A stretch of DNA of 64,000 bases from contig NZ_CP120468.1 in assembly GCF_029490015.1 (NCBI RefSeq), forward strand, positions 1,116,001 through 1,180,000, written 5' to 3'. The DNA is from Halobaculum limi (lineage in GTDB: Archaea; Halobacteriota; Halobacteria; Halobacteriales; Haloferacaceae). Of the stretch, positions 48,796 to 56,714 are shown piece by piece. Within the stretch, counting starts at the first letter, position 1; every line of letters starts with the position of its first letter. A model generated the notes under the pieces. That model worked only from the letters and a program-made list of their open reading frames with translations, was not told the origin of the DNA and searched no databases. The translations under genes and the position numbers were made by a program.

Positions 48796-51384
48796 TTAGC
48801 GGAACCGCTTGAGGATGCGGTACCGCTCGTCCGGGTCGTACGACCGGAATACGAGGCTGTTCGCCAGCACGGAGACGCTGGAGAACGCCATCGCACCCGC
48901 CGCGAGGACTGGCTGAAGCAGGCCCAGCGACGCCAGCGGGATCATCGCGGTGTTGTAGCCGAGCGCCCAGAACAGGTTCTGTTTGATCTTCGCGAGCGTC
49001 CCCTCGGAGACGTTGATGGCTTTCACCACGTCGAACGGGTCCGAGCGCATCAGCGTCACGTCGGCGGCTTCGATGGCCACGTCGGTTCCCGATCCGATGG
49101 CGACGCCGACGAACGCCGACGCCAGCGCCGGCGCGTCGTTGACGCCGTCGCCGACCATCATCGCCCGTGAGCCGTCGGCCTGGATGGCTTCGACCGCGTC
49201 GGCTTTGTCCTCCGGGAGGACGCCGGCGCGAACGTTGTCGGGGTCGACGCCGACCTGTTCGGCGACCGCGCGGGCGGTCCGCTCGTTGTCGCCGGTGATC
49301 ATGTGGACGGCGATGCCACGGTCGCGCAGGGCGGCGACGGCCTGCTTCGCGGACTCCCGAACCTCGTCGGCGACCGCGAGGACGCCCAGCAGTTCGCCGT
49401 CACAGGCGACCAGCATCGCGGTCTTCCCCTCAGACTCCAGTTCGGCCATCGCGTCCATCGCGGGGTCGGGGTCGACGTCGTTCTCTCGGAGCAACTCCGG
49501 CTTTCCGACGACGACCGTGCCGTGTTCCGTCCGGGCACGGATGCCCTTCCCGGAGACGTTCTGGAGTACCTGCAACTCGCCGGGGTCGACGCCGCGGTCG
49601 CGCGCGCCGGCGACGACGGCCTCGGCGATGGGGTGTTCGCTCCCGTGTTCGGCGGTCGCAGCGGCCGCTAGCAGGCGCTCCTCTGCGGTGCGCTCGTCGT
49701 CGTCGACGGCGTCCTCGTCGGCGTCGGCAGGCACGGCGCCGTCGGTCGCGGCCGTCACGGGCCGGGCGTCGGTGAGCGTCATCTCACCGCGCGTCAGCGT
49801 GCCCGTCTTGTCGAAGACGACCGTGTCCGTGTCGCGCACCCGTTCGAGGACGTCGCCACCCTCGAACAGGACGCCGTGTTGCGCGCCGATGCTCGTGCCC
49901 ACCATCGTCGCCGCGGGCGTCGCGAGACCCAACGCGCAGGGACACGCGATGAGCACCGCCGACGCGAACACCAGCACCGCGAACTCCGTCACGCCGACAG
50001 CGGCGGGGCCGCCGGCGGCGAGGCCCCACAGCGGCAGCGACGAGATGAAGGTGGCGAGCGTCTCGGGCGCGAGGTACCACACGCCGCCCCACAGCAGAGC
50101 GTTGGCGATGACGGCGGGGACGAAGTACGCGGAGATGCGGTCGGCCACGCGTTGGATGTCTGGCTGGCGCGACTGCGCCTCTTTGACGCGCTTGACGATC
50201 TGTTGGATCGCCGTCTCCTCGCCCACCTTCGTCGCCTCGACGACGAGGACGCCCGTCTCGTTGACGGTCGACCCGATGACCTCGTCGCCCTCCGTCTTCT
50301 CGACGGGGACGGACTCGCCGGTGACCATCGACTCGTCGACGGCGGACTCGCCCTCGACGACCACCGCGTCGGTCGGCACCTTCTCGCCGGGCTTCACCTT
50401 CAGATGGTCGCCGACCTCGACGTCTTCCAGCGGCACCTCCGCTTCGGTGCCGTCCTCGCGGACGACCGTCGCGGTGTCGGCCTCCATCTCCAGCAGCGAC
50501 CGGATCGCTTCTCCTGCCTGCGATTTGGAGCGGGCTTCGAGGTAGTTGCCGAGCGTGATGAACACGAGGATGAGCGCGGCGGTGTCGAAGTACAGGCCCG
50601 CCTGCGGCAACACGCCCAGCAACGCGACGACCGAGTAGCCGTACGCCGTCGACGACCCCAGCGCGATGAGGACGTCCATATTGGCGCGGCGGTTCACCAC
50701 GAGCGCCGTGTAGGAGTTCTCATAGAACTCACGGCCCAAGATGACCTGCACGGGCGTCGCCAGGGCGAACGCGACCCAGCCGACGTGGAGGCTCGTGCCC
50801 GGTATCTCGTCGGGGATGACGCCCGGCGCGAACAGTTCGAGGACGAGCATCGCGAGGAGGGGCGCAGACAGCGCCGCACCGAACAGCGTCAGACGGCGCT
50901 GGCGGCGCAGTTCGGCCGACCGCGCGGCGTCTTTCGCGGACTCGCCGCCGTCGCCATCCTCGTCGCGGATGGGTTCGTACCCCGCCGCCTCGATGGCGTC
51001 GTACACGTCGTCGAGGTTCGTGACAGACGGAACGTACCGGACGGTCGCCTCGTCGGTCGCGAAGTTGGCGTCGACGTCGATGACGCCCGGTAGATCGCCG
51101 ACGGCGTCCTCGATGGTCGCCGAGCAGTTCGCACACGTCATCCCAGTGATGCCGACGCTGACCGTCTCGGCGATAGGGTCGTACCCCGCCGACTCGACCG
51201 CGTCGAAAAGGGTAGACAGTGAGACGCGGTCGGGGTCGAATGCGACGGTCGCCTCGTCGGTGGCGTAGTTGGCGCTCACCTCGCCCACGCCGTCGAGGTC
51301 GCCGACGGCGTCCTCGATGGTTGCAGCGCAGTTGGCGCACGTCATCCCGCCGATGTCGATAGTCACTCGGTGCTGATCACTCAT
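48796..51384 (-). CDS. copA: Cu+-exporting P1B-type ATPase
   Basis: 862 residues. Two N-terminal HMA domains carry GMTCANC (Cys16/Cys19 and Cys84/Cys87). The membrane metal site is CPC in ACPCALGLATPAA, the phosphorylation site DKTGTLT and the hinge GDGVNDAPALA. CPC with late-helix Asn and Met/Ser residues is the CopA subgroup that exports Cu+ (or Ag+). It is divergent from the CopZ-like chaperone across a 179-base region. A palindrome and a TATA-like box lie just before its ATG. Confidence 0.95.
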   Translation of the reverse strand: MSDQHRVTIDIGGMTCANCAATIEDAVGDLDGVGEVSANYATDEATVAFDPDRVSLSTLFDAVESAGYDPIAETVSVGITGMTCANCSATIEDAVGDLPGVIDVDANFATDEATVRYVPSVTNLDDVYDAIEAAGYEPIRDEDGDGGESAKDAARSAELRRQRRLTLFGAALSAPLLAMLVLELFAPGVIPDEIPGTSLHVGWVAFALATPVQVILGREFYENSYTALVVNRRANMDVLIALGSSTAYGYSVVALLGVLPQAGLYFDTAALILVFITLGNYLEARSKSQAGEAIRSLLEMEADTATVVREDGTEAEVPLEDVEVGDHLKVKPGEKVPTDAVVVEGESAVDESMVTGESVPVEKTEGDEVIGSTVNETGVLVVEATKVGEETAIQQIVKRVKEAQSRQPDIQRVADRISAYFVPAVIANALLWGGVWYLAPETLATFISSLPLWGLAAGGPAAVGVTEFAVLVFASAVLIACPCALGLATPAATMVGTSIGAQHGVLFEGGDVLERVRDTDTVVFDKTGTLTRGEMTLTDARPVTAATDGAVPADADEDAVDDDERTAEERLLAAAATAEHGSEHPIAEAVVAGARDRGVDPGELQVLQNVSGKGIRARTEHGTVVVGKPELLRENDVDPDPAMDAMAELESEGKTAMLVACDGELLGVLAVADEVRESAKQAVAALRDRGIAVHMITGDNERTARAVAEQVGVDPDNVRAGVLPEDKADAVEAIQADGSRAMMVGDGVNDAPALASAFVGVAIGSGTDVAIEAADVTLMRSDPFDVVKAINVSEGTLAKIKQNLFWALGYNTAMIPLASLGLLQPVLAAGAMAFSSVSVLANSLVFRSYDPDERYRILKRFR

Positions 51385-51387
51385 TGG

Positions 51388-51413
51388 GTACTAGTACGGG
51401 GGGACTATTGATG
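51388..51413 (-). promoter_or_regulatory. copA promoter with GTACTAGTAC palindrome
   Basis: On the minus strand TCAATAGT (51404-51411) lies 20-27 bases before the copA ATG and can serve as TATA box. The perfect 10-bp palindrome GTACTAGTAC (51388-51397) lies between it and the ATG, four bases from the start codon, where a metal-sensing repressor could sit. No regulator gene is adjacent. Confidence 0.5.
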
Positions 51414-51563
51414 CGGTTTTCCCCTTCGAAGTATCGGCTCAGAGCGCCTTTTGATCTTTGGAAGCAAAGTAGAGATCAGTCAGAACGACTCGATCGAAAC
51501 CCCCTCTACGGATCCGAATCCGATACCGAAATTGGCATCACCCCCGATCGACTACGGCGACGT

Positions 51564-51764
51564 ATGACGACGACAATGACCGTTAGCGGGATGACGTGTG
51601 GTGGGTGTGAGGACAACGTCGTGACTGCACTGAAGGCCATCGAGGGCGTTTCGAGCGTCACCGCCGACCACGAGGACAACGTCGTGACCGTCGACGGCGA
51701 CGCCGACCCGCTTGACCTGATCGCAGCGGTTCCGGACCAGTACGACGTCGAGTCGACCGCCTGA
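51564..51764 (+). CDS. copZ: CopZ-like copper chaperone (single HMA domain)
   Basis: A 66-residue heavy-metal-associated domain. The metal loop is VSGMTCGGCEDN, with the CxxC pair near residues 12-15, followed by LKAIEGVSSVTAD and a short C-terminal strand. It would carry Cu+ to CopA. Start at ATG 51564; the ATG at 51576 would also keep the domain. Upstream residues in frame are AT-rich and non-coding in character. The ACCGAAATTGGC stretch about 30 bases upstream may hold its promoter. Confidence 0.9.
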   Translation: MTTTMTVSGMTCGGCEDNVVTALKAIEGVSSVTADHEDNVVTVDGDADPLDLIAAVPDQYDVESTA

Positions 51765-51790
51765 GTGCGACACGGCCGACGGACGCTTCG

Positions 51791-52384
51791 CTACCGCCCC
51801 ATCGTGTAGAACTCCTCGTTGGGTCGCCAGTCGGCGAACGTCGCCATCCGGTTGGAGAAGTTGAAGAACGCGGCGACCATCCCGATGTCCCACACCTCCT
51901 CTTCGGAGTAGCCAGCCTCCAGTAGCAACGCGAGGTCGTCACTCGTCACGGCGTCGGGTTCCTCCGTCAGTTTCACCGCCACCTCCAGCATCGCCATCCG
52001 CTCGTCGGTCACGTCGGCGGTGCGGTGGTTCGAGGTCAGTTGGTCCGCGAGGTGGGGGTCGTTCGCGTAGATGCGCACGAGTGCGCCGTGGGCGACGTTG
52101 CAGTACAGGCAGTTGTTCCGCCCGGAGACGGCGACGATGATCATCTCCACCTCCTCGCGGTCGAGGGTCGTGTCGTCGACGAACGCGTCGTGGAAGTCCA
52201 AGAACGCCCGGAAGTGACTCGGCTTGTACGCCAGTGCGCTCATCACGTTCGGCGTGAACCCGGCGCGGTCGGTCTCCTCGTCCAGTCGTTCTTGGATGTC
52301 CGCCGGCAGTTCCTCGTAGTCGGGGACGGGGAAGCGTCGCTGGGCGTCGTCGAGTAAGTCGGCCTGAACGGAGTCGTCGCTCAT
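51791..52384 (-). CDS. peroxidase-related (AhpD/carboxymuconolactone decarboxylase-like) protein
   Basis: A 197-residue all-alpha protein of the AhpD-like superfamily. The active pair is in NNCLYCNVAHGAL (CxxC followed by His), with the proton-relay Glu in REEVEMIIVAVSGR just before. Relatives of this subgroup are annotated as peroxidase-related enzymes. It converges with copZ, 26 bases apart. Start at ATG 52384. Substrate unknown. Confidence 0.9.
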   Translation of the reverse strand: MSDDSVQADLLDDAQRRFPVPDYEELPADIQERLDEETDRAGFTPNVMSALAYKPSHFRAFLDFHDAFVDDTTLDREEVEMIIVAVSGRNNCLYCNVAHGALVRIYANDPHLADQLTSNHRTADVTDERMAMLEVAVKLTEEPDAVTSDDLALLLEAGYSEEEVWDIGMVAAFFNFSNRMATFADWRPNEEFYTMGR

Positions 52385-52448
52385 ACCTCGGCGTTCGGCG
52401 ACCGGGACTAAATCCCTACCCCCGAGCCGAGGACGGGTCGACCCGGCG

Positions 52449-52649
52449 TCAGTTCCGGCCGAGCAGGAAGTAGAGGACGAGACCGAGCAACGGCGCGAGG
52501 AACACGACGATGGCCCACAGGAACGCGGGGTGACTGCTGTTGCGCTGGGCGTCTTTGTACGTCCAGTACACCATATAGATGAACAGCGCCGTGAACACCA
52601 GCCAGATGACGAACGCGAGGGCACCGCCTGCGTTTTGGAGGAGGACCAT
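52449..52649 (-). CDS. small membrane protein, PLD nuclease N-terminal type
   Basis: A 66-residue protein with two membrane helices (about 10-30 and 42-62). Between them lies YWTYKDAQRNSS, and the second helix ends LLGLVLYFLLGRN, the pattern of the phospholipase D-nuclease N-terminal domain (PLDc_N) standing alone. Such proteins are of unknown role. ATG 52649 is chosen because a CATATTTCC box lies 23-30 bases upstream; ATG 52664 is the alternative. Confidence 0.8.
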   Translation of the reverse strand: MVLLQNAGGALAFVIWLVFTALFIYMVYWTYKDAQRNSSHPAFLWAIVVFLAPLLGLVLYFLLGRN

Positions 52650-52748
52650 ATCCCGACGCCTCACGGCGCGGAAATATGTCTTGTGGTGAGTCCTCGCGTC
52701 GCCGTCACAGTCGGAGCGTCGTCGGACGATTGGATAACGGCCTGCCGC

Positions 52749-53249
52749 TCAGATCGGCAGTCCCTGCACCGCGAGGACGACCGACGCCGCCATCGCGAAC
52801 ACGCCGAGGCCGAACAGCCCCCAGTTCCACACCGTCGAGTCGGCGGTCGTCAGGTACAGCGACCACTCCTTCGGGTACGGCCACAGGAAGTTGACGCCGG
52901 CGGGTGTGATCACGTCGCCAAGCAGGTGGGCGACGACCGCGCCGAACCCGAGCAGGAAGCCGAACACGGGCATCGGCAGGCCGCCGGGGACGGCGACCGA
53001 GAAGATCGGTTCGACCAGCGTCGCCGCGCCCGCGAACACCGCGCCGACGACGCCCGCGAACAGCAGCGAGTGGGTCGGCCCGCGGTGCGGGACGCCCGGA
53101 ATGCGGTGGTCGACGTCGGGCAACATCGCGAGGTACAACACCGTTCCGGCGACGAGTGCGGCGAACACGAGATAGCCGGTCGCGATCAGGAGGAACGTGA
53201 TCGGTGCGAGCGTCAACATCGCGACGCCGAGGTGGCCCCGTCGGTACAC
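52749..53249 (-). CDS. membrane-bound metal-dependent hydrolase (YdjM/DUF457 type)
   Basis: A 166-residue polytopic protein with about four helices. The metal-binding pattern of the family is present: LPDVDHR, the HRGPTHSLLF motif, and HLLGDVITPAG. Family members are called metal-dependent hydrolases after these His/Asp residues; real substrates are unknown. It is divergent from the MscS-like gene, with the promoters in the 81 bases between them. Confidence 0.88.
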   Translation of the reverse strand: MYRRGHLGVAMLTLAPITFLLIATGYLVFAALVAGTVLYLAMLPDVDHRIPGVPHRGPTHSLLFAGVVGAVFAGAATLVEPIFSVAVPGGLPMPVFGFLLGFGAVVAHLLGDVITPAGVNFLWPYPKEWSLYLTTADSTVWNWGLFGLGVFAMAASVVLAVQGLPI

Positions 53250-53330
53250 GCTCGTCGGAACGACCGCCCCCGGTAAGAGCCCTCGGGCCGAGCGGCGGAG
53301 TTATCTCATCGGGTATCCATCCGGTCGCTA

Positions 53331-54458
53331 ATGGATGCACTCGCCACGCTCGACTCGTTCGCGCCGTGGGAGGCGGCCGCGGTCGTGGTGGCTGTCTCGC
53401 TCGGGGCCGCACTCCTCGCAGAGTTCGTCGTCCTCCGGGCCGCCCAGCGGTTCGTCACGCGAACCGAGACCAAACTCGACGAGATCGTTCTCGCCGAACT
53501 CCGGGTGCCGTTGGTCGCCTCGTTCGCACTCGCAGGCGTGTTCCTCCTCACACGACTCGACGGCGTCGTCGCCGCGGTCCCGGTGTCGGAGCGCGCGTTG
53601 GAGGCGTTCTTCGGCGACCCCGCGCTGACGCTGGTCGTCGTCCTGTGGGCGTGGGCGCTCAACGAGACGGTCAACCGTGGCGTCGACTACCTCCAGGAGT
53701 CGGGCGCGCGCTACGACTTCGCGCCCGTCTTCTCGAACGTCTGGACGCTCGTCGTCGCCGTCGGCACCGTCGGGACCGTCCTCTACATCTGGGAGATAGA
53801 CGTGACGCCCCTGCTGGCGGGTGCGGGCATCGCCGGCATCGCGGTCGGGTTCGCCGCGAAAGACACCGTTGCCAACTTCTTCGGTGGCGTCGCGCTGTAC
53901 TTCGACGACACCTACCGCGTCGGCGACTTCATCGAACTCGACTCCGGCGAGACCGGGACGGTCGTGAAGGTGGGCGTCCGCTCGACGACGCTGCTCACGC
54001 GCGACGAGGTGATGGTCACCGTCCCCAACTCCGTGCTGAACGCGACGAAGGTGATCAACCAGTCCGCGCCATCGCGCCGCCGCCGCGTTCGCGTCCCGGT
54101 CGGCGTCGCCTACGGCACCGACCTCGACGAACTCGAGGAGTTGCTCGTCGACATCGCACTCTCGGAGTCGCTCGTCCTCGACTCGCCCAAGCCGCGGTGT
54201 CGCTTCCGCCGATTCGGCGACTCGGCGCTGGAGTACGAACTGCTGTGTTGGGTGGCCGCACCGACGCGCCGCGCGAAGGCGACGCACCGACTCAACCGTG
54301 CGATCCACGACCGCTTCGCCGAGGCCGGGATCGAGATTCCGTACCCACAGCGGGAGATATCCGTGCTCCGCGACGCAGACGCCGCGGTCGCCCCGAGTGA
54401 GCCGCCCGCCCCCGACAACGGATCGCCGCACGCGACGGACGGCGGCGACGGACCGTAG
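53331..54458 (+). CDS. mechanosensitive channel (MscS family)
   Basis: 375 residues. Three membrane helices (about 15-35, 60-80, 95-115), then a helix leading to the pore helix LLAGAGIAGIAVGFAAKDTVANFFGG, which is the MscS TM3 pattern, then the beta domain (VGDFIELDSGETGTVVKVGVRSTTLLTRD) and the C-terminal vestibule. It opens under membrane tension at hypo-osmotic shock. The tail after about 345 is Pro/Asp-rich. Confidence 0.93.
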   Translation: MDALATLDSFAPWEAAAVVVAVSLGAALLAEFVVLRAAQRFVTRTETKLDEIVLAELRVPLVASFALAGVFLLTRLDGVVAAVPVSERALEAFFGDPALTLVVVLWAWALNETVNRGVDYLQESGARYDFAPVFSNVWTLVVAVGTVGTVLYIWEIDVTPLLAGAGIAGIAVGFAAKDTVANFFGGVALYFDDTYRVGDFIELDSGETGTVVKVGVRSTTLLTRDEVMVTVPNSVLNATKVINQSAPSRRRRVRVPVGVAYGTDLDELEELLVDIALSESLVLDSPKPRCRFRRFGDSALEYELLCWVAAPTRRAKATHRLNRAIHDRFAEAGIEIPYPQREISVLRDADAAVAPSEPPAPDNGSPHATDGGDGP

Positions 54459-54473
54459 TGAGTCTCCCGCGGC

Positions 54474-54480
54474 GTTTAAC
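54474..54480 (+). promoter_or_regulatory. TATA box of the 43-residue gene
   Basis: GTTTAAC lies 24-30 bases before the GTG at 54504, the leaderless spacing found at many genes here. Confidence 0.55.
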
Positions 54481-54503
54481 CCTGCACGGGTCCAATCGCG
54501 CCC

Positions 54504-54635
54504 GTGCAACTCGGGCCGATAGACGCGCTGGTGTCGGTGTTCGGGCCGTTCGTGTTTCCGGTCCTCCTGTTCGCCGCGGGCGTCGTCGGCTATCTCGCCT
54601 TGCTGACGCTGAACCGACTCGGGATCGAGTTTTGA
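54504..54635 (+). CDS. very small membrane protein (43 aa)
   Basis: 43 residues from GTG to TGA: a short N-terminus, one long hydrophobic stretch (about 9-36; VSVFGPFVFPVLLFAAGVVGY) and the end LTLNRLGIEF. It has its own TATA-like box, GC-rich third positions and sits cleanly between the MscS-like gene and the convergent aldo/keto reductase. It may be a single-pass membrane microprotein. No family recognised. Confidence 0.6.
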   Translation: MQLGPIDALVSVFGPFVFPVLLFAAGVVGYLALLTLNRLGIEF

Positions 54636-54648
54636 CGGTCCCGGCCGC

Positions 54649-55452
54649 TCACTGGTTCCACGCCGCGCCGTCGGGGTCGATGAACCGTTCGCGGGCGTCG
54701 TAGGCGGCGATGCGGTCGAGGTCCTCCTCGTCTAACTCCAACTCCTGTGCCTCGTAGTTCGCGCGGACGTGGTCACCGGTCGCCTTCGGAATGGGTACGA
54801 GCGCCTCCTGTGCGAACGCCCACGCGAGACACACCGCCGCGGTCGACGTGTCGTGCTTCTCCGCGATCTCCGTGAGTAGCGGGTCGTCTAGCGCCTCGCC
54901 GCGACCCAGCGGCGAGTAGCCGACGAGGTAGTGGTCGTTCTCGACCGCGTACTCGCGCAGTTCGTCCTGCGGGAGCAGGGGGTGACACTCGACCTGGTGA
55001 GCGGCGACGGGCGCATCGAGGATGTCGCGCGCCTCGTCGAGCAACTCGGGCGTGAAGTTCGACAGACAGACGTACTCACACAAGCCCTCGTCGTGGAGTT
55101 CGTCCATCGCGCGAAGCGTCTCCTCGGGGTCGTACGCCGAGATGGGCCAGTGGACGTACAGCATCTCCACGGCGTCGAGGCCGAGTCGCTCCAGCGACTC
55201 GCGAGCGGTGCGCTTCGCGTCGTCGTACGCGAGGTTGTCGGGGTGCACCTTCGTCGCCACGACGACGTCCTCGCGGGGCACGTCCGCCCGGCGGATGCCC
55301 TCGCCGACGGCCGCTTCGTTGTCGTACATCTGCGCGGTGTCGACGTGGCGGTAGCCCAGTTCCAGTGCCTGTTTCACGGTCTCGGCACACTCCTCGAAGT
55401 CGTCGTTCTGTGAGGTGCCGAGTCCCAGCGCCGGGAGTCGTAGATCGGTCAT
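54649..55452 (-). CDS. aldo/keto reductase (2,5-diketogluconate reductase-like)
   Basis: 267 residues of the shorter AKR branch: LPALGLGTSQND, GYRHVDTAQMYDNEAAVGEGI with the catalytic Asp/Tyr, VVVATKVHPDN with Lys, and MLYVHWPISAY with His. The end VPIPKATGDHVRANYEA binds NADPH. Start at ATG 55452; the frame continues upstream without family similarity. It is a different subfamily from the enzyme at 45607. Substrate unknown. Confidence 0.93.
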   Translation of the reverse strand: MTDLRLPALGLGTSQNDDFEECAETVKQALELGYRHVDTAQMYDNEAAVGEGIRRADVPREDVVVATKVHPDNLAYDDAKRTARESLERLGLDAVEMLYVHWPISAYDPEETLRAMDELHDEGLCEYVCLSNFTPELLDEARDILDAPVAAHQVECHPLLPQDELREYAVENDHYLVGYSPLGRGEALDDPLLTEIAEKHDTSTAAVCLAWAFAQEALVPIPKATGDHVRANYEAQELELDEEDLDRIAAYDARERFIDPDGAAWNQ

Positions 55453-55579
55453 CGTCCGGAGTGGGTCCGTCGAGGTGGAAAGCGTTCGGGAGGCGGAACC
55501 GTAGGCGTCGTCCGTGTCGAGCGTGAGCGACACCACGCCTGTCCCGACGTATTTGGCGTTCGCACCCGTACTGTCTCGT

Positions 55580-55927
55580 ATGCCGACCGTTCGATTCCGC
55601 GGCGAGACCGTCGAGTGCGACCGCGGCGACACCCTCCGGGACGTGTTGCTCGCGGCGGGGCTGACGCCGCACAACGGCGGCGCGGACACGCTGAACTGTC
55701 ACGGCTTCGGATCGTGTGGCACCTGTGCGGTGCGCGTCGACGGCGCGGTCTCCGACCCGACGCGCCGGGAGCGTCTTCGCCTGCGGGTGCCGCCGCACGA
55801 CCCCGAGTCGGGCCTCCGACTCGCGTGCCAGACGACCGTCGAGGGCGACGTGACCGTCGAGAAGTTCCCGGGCTTCTGGGGCCAACACGTCGGCGCAGAC
55901 GAGGATGACGGCTCGAGCGACGACTGA
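55580..55927 (+). CDS. 2Fe-2S ferredoxin
   Basis: A 115-residue plant-type ferredoxin domain. The cluster ligands are Cys40, Cys46 and Cys49 (NCHGFGSCGTCAV) and Cys83 (LACQTTV). The first spacing is five residues rather than the usual four. It is smaller and less acidic than the main halobacterial ferredoxin and lacks its inserted acidic domain, so it is a second type. A GTATTT box lies 26-31 bases before the ATG. Redox partners are unknown. Confidence 0.92.
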   Translation: MPTVRFRGETVECDRGDTLRDVLLAAGLTPHNGGADTLNCHGFGSCGTCAVRVDGAVSDPTRRERLRLRVPPHDPESGLRLACQTTVEGDVTVEKFPGFWGQHVGADEDDGSSDD

Positions 55928-56026
55928 CGACGACGCCCCACGCTGTCGCCCTGCCAACAGACTCCACTCTTCGCACGTTCGTTCCCGTGGGACAACGACC
56001 ATGTACTCCGGCGCACACCCACGGGT

Positions 56027-56632
56027 ATGTCCGTCTCTCGTCACCGCGTCGCCGCCGTCTCCGGCGTCGGTGCGTCCGCGCTCTCGTTCGGCGGCATCGT
56101 CCTCGCGGTCGCACTCGCGCCGTGGTTTTCCCTGACCGACAACGCCCTCTCGGATCTGGGCGTCGCCGACAGCGCCGCCGTCGCGACGGCGTTCAACTGG
56201 GGGCTGATCCTCGCGGGTCTCGTCGCCCTCCCGTACGCATGGGTGCTGTGGACGTCGGCGAGTGGGTCGCGCGGCCGCGTCGACAGCCTCGTCGCTCGCG
56301 CTGTCGCCGTCGGATTCGCACTCGCGGCGCTGTTGATGTCGGCCGTCGGCGTGTTCCCCTCGGGCGACCCGCTACACTTCCCGGTCGCTGCGGGCTTCTA
56401 CCTCGCGCTCACCGCCGTCGTCGGCGTCGACGGCCTCCGACGCTGGCGAACCACGACCGGGAAAGCCGCCGTCGCGGGCGCGGTCGGCCACTTGGGACAG
56501 TGGTGGCTCTACGTCGAGGGCGTGCGTCTCGGGCCGGGACTGGCTATCCCCGAGTTGGTCGGCGCTGGCTTGCTCGTCGCGTGGGTGGTCGCCGGGTCGC
56601 CCGTCGCGCCGCTGGGTCGGGCGGGGCGGTGA
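56027..56632 (+). CDS. DUF998 membrane protein
   Basis: A 201-residue protein with six hydrophobic segments. The start VSGVGASALSFGGIVLAVALAPWFSLTDNALSDLG and the loop VGVFPSGDPLHFPVAAGFY are the usual DUF998 pattern. Role unknown. It stands alone between the ferredoxin and GH13-type genes. Confidence 0.88.
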   Translation: MSVSRHRVAAVSGVGASALSFGGIVLAVALAPWFSLTDNALSDLGVADSAAVATAFNWGLILAGLVALPYAWVLWTSASGSRGRVDSLVARAVAVGFALAALLMSAVGVFPSGDPLHFPVAAGFYLALTAVVGVDGLRRWRTTTGKAAVAGAVGHLGQWWLYVEGVRLGPGLAIPELVGAGLLVAWVVAGSPVAPLGRAGR

Positions 56633-56714
56633 GCAGGTCACGTCGCTGAGACGACCGCGCAACGCCTGACGCGACACGGTGCAATCAAGCCGATGGCGGT
56701 ACTGCGGGCGAGTA

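Noticed and set aside
45607-55452. The two aldo/keto reductases as a recent duplication
   Set aside because: They belong to different length classes and subfamilies with different opening and cofactor motifs, so they are old paralogues at most.
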